From Mesostigma viride (lineage: Eukaryota > Streptophyta > Mesostigmatophyceae > Mesostigmatales > Mesostigmataceae), in NCBI GenBank assembly GCA_009746045.1, contig RPFO01000744.1, forward strand, positions 555,635 through 619,634: a DNA stretch of 64,000 bases, written 5' to 3'. Both the position numbers and the translations under genes were made by a program. The notes under the pieces were generated by a model. That model had not been told where the DNA came from. It did no database searches and worked only from the letters and a program-made list of their open reading frames with translations. This document shows, one piece after another, positions 41,977 to 56,000 of this stretch (position 1 is the first letter of the stretch; every line of letters begins with the position of its first letter).

Positions 41977-44025
41977 GTAAGCGCTCTCTGGCTTGCAGAT
42001 TCCCAGTTTGCGTTTTGCATCACTGGCGCGGCCAACTAAATTTCTTGATTGCCAGTAGGATGAGGATTTTTGGAAGAATGGGTCAAATTGGGAGTGGTAG
42101 GGCGAGGGCAAGGGAAGAATGGGCCGAAGCGGGGGGTGGGTGGGGGGGCGGGGGGGGGGGAATAAGATGGGAAGAGGAGCCCCCTTATTTATTCATTCTT
42201 GCCACGGGTGACTGTCTGATGCGGCAGCTATGAACACCAGGTTTTTTTTTGCACCCGCACAGTGGTTGCTTTCTAACTGGTCACCTCAGAATCCTCCATG
42301 CCCTGTCCCCCCTTTTCGGTCATTTATTGTGCCAGCATAGATTTTCTGGTAAGCTTTTCGCATTTTACCTGTGGCAGTTTCAGCTGGGCTATGATGACAA
42401 ATGTTTGCCTTTTATATTACAGCAATGATAAGTAGTATACTATGGCAGTTGGCGAGAGCAGGTGGACGTATGGATGTGCTGCATCAGGTCGCCTTTGGGC
42501 TCACTTGGCCCTGATGAATGCCACAAAGTGGGCTCCCTATCGTTGGTGCATGGTTTTATAATTCTAGCACGCAGCTACTGGCCTGTTTTGTCTTTAGAAT
42601 GGCACCTTTGGAGCGCAGGGGAATGCCCATGCATGCACTATGTACACTAGGTATCGTTAGCTCCACTATTCTCACAGACTATGTTTGGTGTACTTGGCAT
42701 GGTCTTCAACCTCTAATGCTACCTGGAGTTTCGACAGTCGCTGGAAAGCATTTAGCTCTGATAACACCAGAGGACGATATTGGCGCCCAAGGGCGCACAG
42801 AGGTCAAAGTAATATAGGGAACATTGGTGCTGTCCTTTTTGTATGAGTGGTACAACGAGTCATGAGATCGACCAGTATACTGCTCTTAAGATGGCTACCA
42901 TTCGCAGCTGCAATCTAATACCGGCTCAGGTCTTGAACTGGTTTCTAACATCCAGCACAAGCATTCCACTACACTAAATATTTTTGGACTGTTGTACATT
43001 GCATGGGTGGGGCACCAAAATTAGGTTATTCTAGCCCGTTCGGTAAAGATCTAGGACTTCAGCTTCGAAAAATTATTCGATTCCTCGAGGACCATGTGGC
43101 CGTCATAGTTGTATCTTAAACTTCGTTCGTATGATCTAGGCTACATAATTGCACTGTATCTCCTGCAAAAGGCCCAGCAATTAGAACACGAGGTTTCCTT
43201 GAAATTCTACTAACAAAGTCCGAAGAAAAAAATGTGCGCACACCCAGTCAATGTACGGCTGACAGTCGTTTGTGTTGGTACATATAAGAAGGAGATTACA
43301 TATCATCCTGAAGGAGACTTTGGAATTTCATGCCTGCTTTTGCTCCCTTCCCGAATGCACAATTCATGTCAAGGCATGCTTTTGCCATTGATTTGGTTGA
43401 TCCCTTCCTGACTTTCTACTCGTAGGTCACCACGGTTAAAACCATGGAGAGGCATTTGCTAACATGGCATGCTGCTTTCTTGCGCACGTGCTCGCCCTTT
43501 TAAACTTCCCACCCATAAATGCCCTGAATTGTGCGCTGTCACGGTATCGCACATGGCCAGGAGCGCCACCAGGTATGCACAATTACACCGGATGGTTTTA
43601 CTGAGGGTTTTCGTTACTTTCATGCATGTTGGACTTGCTAATATTGTTGCCGTGTCAAGTCTCCAGCAATGGGTAAGAAGTTTTTTTAATGATCCGCACC
43701 TTTTTGTAAATCTAGTTTATATATCATAGGATGTGAAGTCTTTTTGCTTGTGGAGACATCCGTTCTGAACCAGTTCTGCTGTTGTTCCAGCCGGCCATGT
43801 AGATAGATAAAGTTAGCGTGAAAAGTTGTAAGCGTGGAATAGGGCGTGTTTTGTGGTAGTGGCTGCAAAAGAAGCCATTACGCGTGCAAGTGGCAAAAGC
43901 CGTGCATCGGTGGATCTAAGGGTGAGCTACTGCGCGCCATCATTACTCGCGCATGCACAAGATGAAGAATGAGAACTGAAAAGCTTGATTGTGCCAAATG
44001 ATTTTCATTTCTTATGACACATTGG
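41977..44025. other. Interval after the last recognised exon of LRR gene 1
   Basis: Probably intron or further exons and the 3' end. A G-rich run at 42133-42160 and a TATTACAG acceptor at about 42421 are present, but I could not confirm any exon by motif and phase. Confidence 0.35.
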
Positions 44026-44590
44026 AAATCGATTAAGATCACCGTGAGGCTTCCAAGAAGACCAGCATTTGATTGAAACAATAGGTGGAGCCCTGTCACA
44101 AGCAGATACAGTGGCCTTACGTTTTCTGAGTCCACACGCGGACGCAAGAAGCCTCCAGGGTGGGAGAGAGGGAAAAGAAACAATTGCGGATCATTGCCTG
44201 CCCAGCTTTCTTAGTTAACGCATGGTCCGCCGACACACAAGCCGATATCATACTTGATTACTTAGTAACACCGGCATGCTTCACGCACTGGCTTGAACAA
44301 TGCTGAGACCGCCACCACAGTAGCGTGGCTACACACCAGCGGCCTAGTACGTTACTAGTACAGGTAGTCGTACAGGGTCCTTAAAAACTAACAAGCTCAA
44401 ATCTGGCCTATTGGCCCATGTATGAAAACTTGGGTGATTTGGGTCGGGCCGAGTCCACTATGTAATAGCTAATCACGACCTACTGAAAACACTTCAAAGA
44501 TCCGTTTCGCGACCAGCTGACTGCTGATGCGCTTCTAGCAGATCGATTACGAATCGTTGCAATAAAAGTCGTTTAGCCCACCCTTAATTT
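44026..44590 (-). repeat. Solo A-B unit, family shared with 38.0-38.6 kb
   Basis: AAGACCAGCATTTGATTGAA, ACAATAGGTGG and CCTGTCACAAGCAGATACAG match 38035-38100. GGGAGAGAGGGAAAAGAAAC marks the A/B junction. Confidence 0.6.
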
Positions 44591-44909
44591 TTTGGACCAC
44601 TTATATTCTAGCTAGCCAATCAGGTAGCTTTACCCTTCGCTCAAGTGGCATGGATTGCATGTTGCCACCATAAATACCGATTAGGAGACAATGGCACCAC
44701 TGTACAGTTATAAAATGGGATCGCACATTCAGCAGGGCACTACCTCCACCTTGTTGATCGCATCCACTCAACATCTCTAAAGGGGATCATAGACATAGTT
44801 GAATCTATTGCTGTTGGGATACAGCACATTTTGTTGTCGGCCCGTTAATTACTACGACGGCTGAAGATGATACATGAGATGAAGGATTGCTGTCATGAAA
44901 GAATATTTT

Positions 44910-45492
44910 TTCATGTCCCACGTAGCTCCCACAAAAAACAGCATCTTCATTAAAACAATAAGTGGAAGCAGAAATGTGACACTATTGGCATGCCCGGAGG
45001 CACGCCGTTCAACACCCTTCATGAAGTACGTTGCCCTAGAGGCAACCAAGACAAGGGTGAGTGGGTGGGTGGGTGGGGAGCAAAGAAAGAAGCCGACAAA
45101 ACCAGCCCGGGCGGCTTTTAGTCGCAAAACCTCCCTTATCCCTAGCTAATTGACGTCATTAAACCCTTATGTTCAGTGATGCTAGTAAGACGCTAGCCGT
45201 ACAGACCGCGGGTAGAATATCCCGAATCTGCACGGCTAGTATTAAATAATGCGTAGGTTGTTCTTTTCAGGGGCACTGCACCTCACGCCCCGTTCCGCCC
45301 GGGTATAATCAACCCAAGCGCGGAACGCACATTTTATTTAATTCATTTTTCAACCATGCACTATACTGCATCTACTAATCACAAAAGCTCTAGCCAAAAA
45401 GCTACGAGAAAACACTACGACCTATAAGCCGCTCAATCAGCGGCCTCTTGTTCCCGCATTCACGTATAGTAGAAACTTCAAAGAACCCTGAT
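44910..45492 (-). repeat. Solo A-B unit of the 13-15 kb family
   Basis: A (TTCATGTCCCACGTAGCTCC, TTCATTAAAACAATAAGTGG) is joined through GTGGGTGGGTGGGTGGGGAG directly to B (AAAACCAGCC to AAAGAACCCTGAT). It has no interior. B is about 95% identical by eye to 13171-13570. Confidence 0.8.
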
Positions 45493-46430
45493 ACCGACAG
45501 AATCCGCACTATTTATGGTCACAGTAGTGTAGAGCGGAGCGGGCTCGCAGTGGACGGGGGCTACCAGAGGGATGACTGGATATATGGTGTAGTGGTTTGC
45601 TTTCCGGCCACTTGCCGCTGATCAAATACTTGTTTGGACCTACTATCCATGGCTAGTGTGGACAGCATTCCTGAGGTACGCATCAATTCTGTCATTTTCC
45701 GTACTTCCTACAAGGCTAACAAAGAGAGACATACTCATGGCTTGCATCCAGCAACGCTTGTGAGAACGGTACCAAGTGGCCAAATGACCCAGATTAAACG
45801 TGCGTCTTCTTATTAGAACTAGCCATCGGCCAGATCCTCATAGAATCAGCAACTTTCAGCAAATTCAGCACGGATTATTAAGGAAAAACTGTCTGCGTGG
45901 ACTGATGCTGCTGATACTGACCGGAAAAGCACAGTACATCATTATACTGGCCATGCCTTCAGAGGATCAAGACCAGTCTGCCTACGTGGTAATCCCGCAG
46001 CTACATACCAACATTTGCCTGTTCAGCGAGCATCAATGCACGCGACGCTTTTAGGCTGGCCATAAGTTTTTCAAGACTGATCTGATACTACCGCTTTTGT
46101 TGGTGTTGTACTAAAGCTGTAGCTGTCTACTGTACTACTGGCTGTAGCTCTCTTTGCTTTGTGGAACGGCAAGACCAAAAAGTGCCTAACTGACCTCCAT
46201 TGCTCTGGAGGGGCTCTGGGAGGGTAGGTCACATAGATAGTTGCTGGGATTCCTCTAACACAGATGAGCCATAACTTCTCATAATGCATGGCGTAATGGC
46301 CGACAACTACAAATGTCTTTCCAACATGCTTCTCCTCAACATTCTACATCAGCAGTTAACGACATCAGCTGTTCACTTGCGGCAACAAGCAGGCTTTGCA
46401 GGTGTAAAACCCAGTTGACTTGGTGAGCTA
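45493..46430. other. Interval without a supported gene
   Basis: Between the two LRR genes; expected to hold the promoter and first exon of LRR gene 2. No signal peptide exon with matching phase-1 donor could be fixed. Confidence 0.35.
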
Positions 46431-46640
46431 TGCTCATTTTATCCATGATTAACCTGCTGAGCGGAGAATGCAACGCCGTATAGCACAAAGAGAAAAAAAA
46501 ATTTTCAGAAAAAAATTTTTTTTGCTGGCACCTGTACCCCAGCCACCCAGGTAGGGGTTGGCTGGACAGGTGGTTGCTACAGTATAAAAGGTGAGAGGGC
46601 TTCCATTGTAGGGAAGCAGGTTGTTTCTTTTGCCTTTTAG
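46431..46640 (+). repeat. Partial B block, inverse of 31450-31655
   Basis: GTGAGCTATGCTCATTTTAT, CGCCGTATAGCACAAA, GGGAAGCAGGTTGTTTCTTT are the reverse complement of the B part at 31450-31655. Confidence 0.6.
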
Positions 46641-46838
46641 TAGTATCTCTTTATTCACAAGGTCTACACACACGCAGATGTATAAGATTGTGTGTTTGCT
46701 GCATCTTGAGGAGTGTTGGTGTGGACATTTTGGTTTTCTAACTGGATTTGCTGTCCATCGCATATTACTAGTAGCAGTATTAGTCTAACATCATCTGCAT
46801 GCTCGGTTTCTTGTGTGATGTGCTGCCGAGTTCTCCAG

Positions 46839-47007
46839 CGCGTGACAAACAACCACTGCTAGCTCAGAAAGCTGCACTGAGCGATCCGAGGGGTGTACTG
46901 GCCAGCTGGTCTGACTCCAACGATGTTTGCAGCTTCCAGTTCGTCATCTGCACTGTTGTTGACGGAACTCTTCGCGTAACTCGCTTGATTATGGATTTGG
47001 ATTTCGG
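46839..47007 (+). CDS. LRR gene 2, N-terminal cap exon (LRRNT_2)
   Basis: After GAGTTCTCCAG; ends GG|GTAAGT. Reads RDKQPLLAQKAALSDPRGVL, ASW, then VCSFQFVIC and RVTRLIMDLDFG. It aligns with the gene 1 cap exon across its length, same entry phase (1) and exit phase (2). Confidence 0.8.
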
Positions 47008-50000
47008 GTAAGTGGGTATATGTTCCAATGATGGACCAGAGATGTAAAATGGGATACATGGGTATCAGCCAATCCCTCATTAAGGTATTCATGCAATGGT
47101 GTGAACGTCACAGGTGAAGGGGTTTCTGGGGTGCATTATGTGACCATGGAAGCCAGTGGACCTTTGTCATATCGCCGTGGGTGCCCATCTTGGTAAGTAC
47201 CTGGTTGCGGCCCAGTAGGTCATGAAAAGGCTCCAGGGGTCTGGGTTTGTCATCATTGGGCCCTGGATCCCACACCTTGTGTTGTTCCTGAGAATAAATT
47301 TGGATTTCAGGTAACCTCAATTTTTGCTGTTATGCAGTATAGTATTTCTATTCCCACTATTACCAATCCACCAACATTTGATTAAAACAATAAGTGGGCA
47401 ATTACAGAACCCATGAGTGAGCCTGCCACGCTGCACCCATTTCATGATTGATTGTAGTTCTCGTTACCCTAGAAACAAACACAAGAAGAGGGGGGGAGGG
47501 CGGGACAAGAAAAAGAGACCTAGAACATCGTGCAATTGGCACTTTAGGGCGGCGTAGCCCGGGCTCGCCTCATGAGCCGTCAGCAACAGTAACTTAATTG
47601 CTACTTAACTTAACGAACTAGAAATGGCCATACAAAACTGGCCAACTAATTCTAACTCATGGAACCGGTCCAGCCCAAGGCCCACCGTCCCGTAGTACCA
47701 CTCACATAGCGGCGTTCATTCTCATCTGTTATAAAGAAACTACGTTCAGAGAACACCGATTCTATTCCCACTATTACCAATCCACCAACATTTGATTAAA
47801 ACAATAAGTGGGCAATTACAGAACCCATGAGTGAGCCTGCCACGCTGCACCCATTTCATGATTGATTGTAGTTCTCGTTACCCAACCCCCCTTTCCTGGT
47901 GCTTTATCTCCAAAGCTCCGCCAACCACTTTCGCTCAGTGGCTCTCGAGGCTGCCCTGCCGCAACGGTCACGACCATTACAATCGCCGGCGGCTGTAGCG
48001 AGCCTCATGCACGATAACCCTTCGCAGGGCCCCCCCAGCCTTCCACCCTCGGCCAGTAAAAGAGGGTGTTGAATGTGCACGCAAAGACAAGGAAGAAGAC
48101 GCCTCGTTTAACGACCACGGACCTCCCTCAAAGGCCAGTGCCGCCCTAACGTGACGACAACTTGTAGGACGTCACCCGATGCCACCATATCTCGATTACT
48201 GTCAACGTTGTCACCTGGGGGAGTAACTTTCCATATTTCAGGTTTTAGTTGATGAGCAGGCTCTCATCACACACCCCAGCGGCCGATAAAGCGCAAGCGC
48301 AACTGGGCCGGCCAAAATATTTGGTCCTGCCCGGCCCAGGTCCGTCTGTTAAACTGGCCCCTTAAGTCTCGGTCTGAATCGAAATATTGCATAATTCCGG
48401 AATTCGTCCCCACCACATTCCCGAGACCTCACGCACCCATAAGAGCGGATGCTGGTAAATATTTTTCTACTTACGCGAGGGCCGACAGACTTGTCGTCCA
48501 TCACAATGCCCACTGAAAGTAACCCGACCACCCTTCCTTCGGCAGTCAGTAGTCAGGAACTGCAACCCTGCTGCGACATTCCGCAGCAAAGCGGTAGGCA
48601 CTGCAGCGTGGCACGGAAATCTTACTCATGGTTTCAGAGTTCCGTACAGGTGCCACGCGCAGGCAAACGCGAAGTATTTTATAGTCTCTCGTCGGCCAAG
48701 AACCCAGCTGCGGGGAGAAAACCGACGAGGGTAATTAATTTCTTTTTCACAGTCACGTGACTGTTCAAGCTATGTCAGTCACGCGCCATCTCTAATCGGC
48801 CACCGCCAGCCAAAAGGCTGACGCGATTAGGGCAGCATTAAATTTCTTGTAATCCGCCATACCCATACCCCATACATCCGATTACAAGAAAAAGAGACCT
48901 AGAACATCGTGCAATTGGCACTTTAGGGCGGCGTAGCCCGGGCTCGCCTCATGAGCCGTCAGCAACAGTAACTTAATTGCTACTTAACTTAACGAACTAG
49001 AAATGGCCATACAAAACTGGCCAACTAATTCTAACTCATGGAACCGGTCCAGCCCAAGGCCCACCGTCCCGTAGTACCACTCACATAGCGGCGTTCATTC
49101 TCATCTGTTATAAAGAAACTACGTTCAGAGAACACCGAATAATAGGGGGGGCAGTATAGTAGATTAGGGGGTTTCCACACGTTACTCGATTTTGTGGTGC
49201 CGATGGGCCAAACTCCCCGAGCTTTTTGATAGTAGCCTCGGCGTGACTTGGCGCGCAGACTTAAATATGGCGAGTACGGATTTTGGGCGGCAAAACTATA
49301 GATCTGGATTCTGGTCACACTATAGATAGGCGAGCTTGGATTCAGTATGTTGGCTTCGCCACGCTGGCCGGGAGGAGGAGAGCAAAGCGATTGAGGCAGT
49401 TTTGAAGTATTTCACTACTTGGGGTCACTCAGGAGCTGGTGACTATGCAAGATCTATCTGAATTTCAGAATGCTTGTCGTTTTCGCGTAGTTTGTGGTCA
49501 CTGTACGGATATTGCCACAATTCCTGCCAGACCCCAGTCCGGGCAAGTGTGATGGGGTAGTTCGTCGAAGATCCCAAGATTTCTGGCAGCTTTTGTGAAG
49601 TTTGGAAACCTCCTTACTGTTAACTTGTAGACAAGTATGCCTTGATTTGAAGACAAGTATGCCTTGATTTGATGATCTCCTTTCTAGCTTGTAGTGTCAT
49701 CTTCAACGACTTTGTCTTTAGATCACCTGGCATATATTCGTACGTATGTATAGTGATCAGCAGCTGACTCTCGAGTATTTTCCATCTTTTCATGGCATTA
49801 AAACTCTATTCTAGATTTATGTATATGTATGTTCTAGATTTATGTATTTCAGATATCAGATTTTGATCATCTTACGCCAAGCTCATTATTACCAGTCGTG
49901 TCAGCATGTAGCTCCCATCGTCATTTCCCACTCAATAGACCTCATCCTGATTTGTTGATTCACGGACGCTACTGGTGGTAAACCGAAATTCTGTAACTAT

Positions 50001-53000
50001 CTAAACTAGGAGACACAGTTTGATCATTGTCCCTTGCCCCCTATACTGTCTCTGACTCGTGTTGTCACCAGTAACACATTTTGGCAGTTGCACCCATCTA
50101 CTGTAGCCTAAAAACATTCTCTAAGCCATTGTTACAACCAAGCATGCATGTATACGGGGTTGTGTGTTGGTCATCTCAGGGGTCCCACATGTTCAGGCCC
50201 CTGCTGTGTTCGAAAAATAGCATCCCCTTCCAGGGGGGTATGGTAAGTACGGTTTTTGGCACCTATGGTTAAACATGGGTCTCGTCATTGCCAACACACG
50301 ACGCCCAGGTTTTGTACATGTCTGTTGGCTTTCTGGCATTTTTACTTGTTATCAGCTGCCAAAAGTACGTTGCGTGTTTTTGCGAGGACTTGGAGGGGAC
50401 TCTCTCAAGTGAGCTGGGCTCCTTGGAACTCCTGGAGGAACTGTAAGTGTCTTTTTTTGCCACCTGCTACACCAGTGTTGTTGAAAGATCAAATGGGTAC
50501 GTCAACCATGCCCGAGTGTGGGACTGTGGCACATGAGCATGGGTCTGCTCTTCGAGCCCAGTTGAACTAGCTTATCAAAGCTACTCCATTCCCAGCAAAT
50601 ATGATTGTGGTTCCCTCAACATAGTTCTTTATAGTGAGATGGAAGGGTGTCCGCTCTAGCTAGTTTATAGGGTTCACTTGACATACCTTTTTGAGGCCAG
50701 TGCGGCCTGATCCGGAGCGGCAGTGGCAATGAATTGGCCAGTTCCCTGGCAAGGTGGCAAGAGCTACCTCGGGATGCCATATTGCCGCTGTCTAGGGTTC
50801 TTTGTTAATGATGTAATAATTTCCTAGATCGAAGACTTTTCTCTGACGCAATATGTGACCTAAAAGCCCGGCAACTTACGTAAGCCGCCGGCGATTAGAA
50901 CGCCAATTTGCGTCATTTGTTCAGTCGCAAAATTTGCGTGGCGAAGAAATGCGGTCCGGGCCAAGGCTGCATGACACGCAAAAAAGACAAAAGTAAACCC
51001 ACCTAGCTATAAGGTTCGCCTCTTTTCTTTTCAGAAGGGCGGCCACATGTACAGCAAGCCAGGGGAAACGAACCTCTGGTTTGACGAACCTTCGGTGTCG
51101 GAGCGAATTTTTTGCCCTGAGCAGCCATGCCAAAGGGGCGCAAGGCTGCAAAGCAGGCAGCGTGCGAGGAGAACGGGACGCCCATGCAGCGGGCTGCTGT
51201 CACAAGTCACGCGCCAGTCGCCTCCAGCGCCAGAAAGAAGGAGCTCGCTACTCTGCTGGCCAAGTGCACCAGCCCCGCGGAGGCCGTGGGTGCAGTCGAG
51301 CTGGTCTTTGGCACCGAGGACTGGGTGACAGATGCCAGCTCGTGGAGCTTGAGCCAGCTGAAGTCTGTCGTGCATTTGCTGGCCGATGAAGTCGACATTG
51401 CCGACGTGTTGGACGCACGTGACAGAAACGGAGCGTTGGTGGCAAAACTGCTTGCCGTGACAGATCCTGTGGCGGACGACGAGGAGGGGGCGCTGCCGCC
51501 AACGACACCTGCACAACAAAAAATGGCCAAGCCAAAAGGCAAGGCCAAAAAATCGGCAGGTGGGGGGGCTGACGGAAAGGAAACGAGGGCGAGGTTGGCG
51601 ACATTTGTTGGGGCACTTCCGGGAGCCGAAAATCAGGGCGACGAGGGGGGCTCACAGCCGAGAAGTTCATGCAAGGTTTGAAGGCAGCGCTGGGAGGAAT
51701 GGAGGGCCGGGGCAGGAAGCCACTTCAAGGCCTCGAAAGGGGTGGCGCTGCCGATCCGAGCCAAGAGCGTGCAATATCGGATTTCGGAGCGGGTGCTGCG
51801 GGGAGTGTTGGAGGACGCCAGCGACAATTGGATGGGAATCCGGTCGTGGGTAATGACAATGAGGCCTGGAAACTGGCGGAACTTGGAGAACTGGAAAATT
51901 GTCATGAAAATTGCATTGGCCATGGACACCCTTCTCAAGGAGCTGGGCTCAGCAGCCCGGAAACTTGTGGGCATGGAATGCCTCATGAGGGTGGTGGCGG
52001 CCTTGCTGCAGGTGGAAGGGTAAGGGGGGGGTGGGGGTGGGGGCCAAGCCACCTCCTGGCACTGTGGGAGGAGGCTGCACTGTCAGCCACCCCGGCTGTC
52101 AAGGCAGCTCTCCAAACTGCGATTCTCTTGGACAAGCTCAGCAAGGCCCAACCAACAACAAGGAAATAGAATCCCAGCGGGTCCGCTCCGTTGTCCCGCT
52201 GCCATACCCACCAAGGCCAACGTACCCCCCTTGGGGCAGGGTGACATCGGCACGCCGGCAACAGCGCGCCACGCGCCGCCCCCGCGAGTACACACTGCAA
52301 TGCAAGGTAGTGCGTTGGCTTAATTGGCTGTGGGGGGGGGGGAAAGACCCTCCTCCTAACCCTAGAGGGGCGTGCTCTAAGGGGAGGGAGGAGGCCCTTG
52401 CAAGGGTCAATAAGCACTGCGCCTGACACAGTCGTCGCGTAGGTGCCGTTGCGACATGCCAGGTGCAAGAAGGTGCTGATGCATTATATGGGAAGCAGAA
52501 TAAATACGAACAACTGCGCGCGGGCGCGGTATCTGCCAAATGTGGAGGTGGTGGGGACAGCGCGCCTGCTCGTCCTGTTGGCTATGCGGCCTAGCTGGCG
52601 GGAGATATGTGCCAGCGAAGAGAACTGCATCAAGCCGGCGGTCGCAGCAAGCGCAAGGTATTGGAATGTGCCCAAGCCCAGCCGGGGATGCTCCATGGCT
52701 GAATGGAGCAAGCTCATGAGCCGGGCACCAGGCGTGGGCATGGTAACTTCCGGGAGACGCGGCCCAAGTGGGTGGATGGCTGTTTTGGAGTGGCCAAGGG
52801 GGTGGGTGAGCTACGGTTCATCGTCAACAGGAAGCTGGGCAACCTGCTCTGGGTGGACCCCCCCAAGATCATGCTCCCCCACCTGGGCATCCTCGTGGAG
52901 GTCTACATCAAGGGCTGGTGCTACTGCGCCCAGAGCGACCTCGTGTCATACTACTACTCCATCGAGGTGCCCGAGTGGTGGTGGGACTACCAAGGCCTTC

Positions 53001-56000
53001 CTTGTGTGTGGTCTACTAGCGTGGGCCCGGCAGGGCCGAGGCGGAGGGTGTGGCCCATGCTCAAGGTGCTGGCCATGGGACATTCCCATGCAGTGGCGCT
53101 GGGGGATGCCATCCATGAGATGGTGCTCTACATGACCGGTGCCCTGGATCCGAGGCGGCAGGTCAACTACCTCTCAAGCGCAGGTGAGCTCACCTTGGTG
53201 TGCGACGAGTGTGGCCAGCGGCTGCGCTTGGTCATCAAGTACAAGGAGGCGCGCGCCGGGGAGCTTCAGATCGACCTGGAAACCCCCCTGCCCCCATGCT
53301 GTCCATCACCATAGATGACTTGGTGGCCAGCAACGGGCGCACCTGCGAGGCGATGAACCACCTCATCAAGCACGCTATTGAGGAAGGCTACCTTCCTAAC
53401 AAGCTTGTGCCGTCTTAGGAGAAGAATAAGAAGGCCAGCCTGGAAGGGGACGAGCTAGAAGCCCTGGGGGTGGTGCACCGACGGAACGGCGTGCTGGAAT
53501 CAACGGTCAAGCAGCTCAACATTGTGATCGTCCACACGCAAGCTATACTCACTCGAGGCCAAGCTACGGCTGATGGGCCGGTTGTCATCTGGGGGCGGTG
53601 GTTGTGCCTGCATGTGTTGAGCCGCAGCTGCCTCTCCATATGGCAGCAATGTTTCAAGATCATCAGCCTGCAAGGGTGGGGGCAACGGTCGCGGGTGCTG
53701 TGGGCTGGGGTGAGGGAGGAGTTGGAGTGCGCCCTGGCCTTGGCTCCTATGCTAAGGGTTGACCGAAGCGCACCGTAAGCACATGAGGTTGTCACATCTG
53801 ACGCGTCCACCTACGGGCAAGGTGTCGTCTACGCTACAATTGAGCCAGGTGATGTGACGGAGCTGGCGCGGGCACGTGAGGTGCGGGGGTACCCGACTTT
53901 GCTCATACCAAGCGAGGTGGCCTACGCTGGCCCTAGGCCACTGAGCGCGCGGGCGCAACAAGCAATCACTAGTCAGCAATGGCGGGCTGGGGTCAATAGT
54001 CGTTGGCGGGATCCGGGGATGCACATCAACGAGAAGGAGGTGCGGGCCGCAGTGAAGGGCGTGGAGAGGAGTGCGCGCAGCCTGGCAAACCGAGGCAAGC
54101 GGGTGGTGAGGTTTGTGGATTCCACTGCGGCATCGGGCTGCTTGGCTAAGGGGCGGTCTTCATCCTACAAGCTCAACAAGCAGTGCCGCCGCTTGTGCGC
54201 GCTGACCCTGGCCACTGGGAGCCGTTCCCAGTAGGTGTGGACGCCGAGGGCACTTCAACCGGCCGATGGCTTTTCTCGCGGCCAATCCATGGCGACTTCC
54301 ATGGCAGGCTGGGTGCGCGACCTGACCGCGAAAGGCATTCATCCTAACCCGGGGCCCCCTGCACCTGTTAGCTACCTCCCATTGCTAGAGAGGAAAGTAA
54401 AGCTGGCTACCTTGCTGGCCTACCGTCGTGGCCTTGATTCTCTATTGACTTGGTGGGAGGCTGGCGGGCGGGCGGACAGGTCATCGTCACGAGCTGACAC
54501 CCTTGAGGAGACCTTTTGTGCGTATGTCGCCTGGGCTCACTTCCGGGGATACAGCCGCCAGACGTGTGTCAATGCCTTGATGGGGTTGCAACTTTATTAC
54601 CCCGGTATGGTGAAGCGGTGAGACTTGGCACGTGGCGTCCTCGCCGGGTGGAAAACGCTTGTGCCACCTCCTGCCCCACCTCCCATTCCATGGGAGGCGG
54701 CGTTTGCAATTGCCAGCACGATGGTAATGCAAGGTCAGCGCCTTGTGGGCCTGCTGGTGGTCATCGTGTTCTCGCCATTGCCTGCGGATCTGGGAGGCGT
54801 TGATCCTCCGCGTCTGCCATGTGCGCCTCCAGCCTGACGTTCGGCTTGGGCCGGCTCAGCGGGGTGCCCTGCTGTTGAAGTCTACCAACACCTCTAAGGG
54901 CAAGACTCGGTGGTGGTAGAAGACGTGATGTCTGAAACCAACCCCCGCCACTGCATCGCGGGCAAGTACGCTTGGGAGCATGTGTTCCCTTTCACCTACC
55001 CGCAATTCAGGCACATTTGGCACGTTGCGACTCAGGCCTTGGGGGTCGCCCAGATTTTCACCATTTACGGGCTGCGGCACGGGGATGCCACCCATTATTT
55101 CCTCGAGGGTCGCAGCATGGACGACATCCAGGGCCGGGGGGGGGCTGGGTCAGCAGCGCCACGGTTGCCCGTTATTTGGGCTTGCACCGCAGCTTGGAGG
55201 TGGAGCTTCCTGAGGTCCTTCGGGCCATGGCGGCCTGCCCCCCTCGGGCATGGCGGGCTATATTTAAAGTGCCCCCGGCCTAGTTTGGTTGTTCATTTCT
55301 ACTTATGATCGGTTCTTTGCCCCTGGCATGATCGCCAGAGAGGGATGTAAGGGCAAGGCTAGCCTTTGACAAGCAATAAGTATTCCCATGAGCATCGGCA
55401 GCCGGGATGTGGCTTGCCTTTTGTACGTGCACCACTCGTTGTTTTGGTAGTAAAGAATTTGGTACAAAAATTTGTAGTAAAATTTGTAGTAAAATTTCTG
55501 GTTACCCTGCAGTTCCATGGTACTATCCTGGTATAATCCCAGACAAGTGTGTAGATTAATCCTTTTACGCCCATGGTCTAAGGGTTAATTACTGCAACTA
55601 CATCATTGTATGTGACCTGGCGAAATAAGACCTCCTGCGCGGCCGAAAATGGCCTGACACCTACAAAATTGAGTCCTTATCATGTTAAGTTGCGATGTCA
55701 CCCAGGCTTAAGTTCGGCGTCGCAACTTAACGCGGTAACGCAACTTACAATCGCAACTTACCGCGGTAATGACTGTACATGAATCGGGCTCAATGAGCTG
55801 ATCAACGTTCATGAGCCATAGTCCTACACTTGGACAAGGATGACTTGTAGCCTTGTAGCATCACGTACATATATGCTTGAAAAGTGGTACACTTAATTGT
55901 TTGATAGACACGTGGCTGGCTGTTTCTTTGATGGACAAGTGGCTCCATGAGTAAACAAGTGACGCTATTGGCGAGAAACCGGTCCACCGTAGCAGAAATC

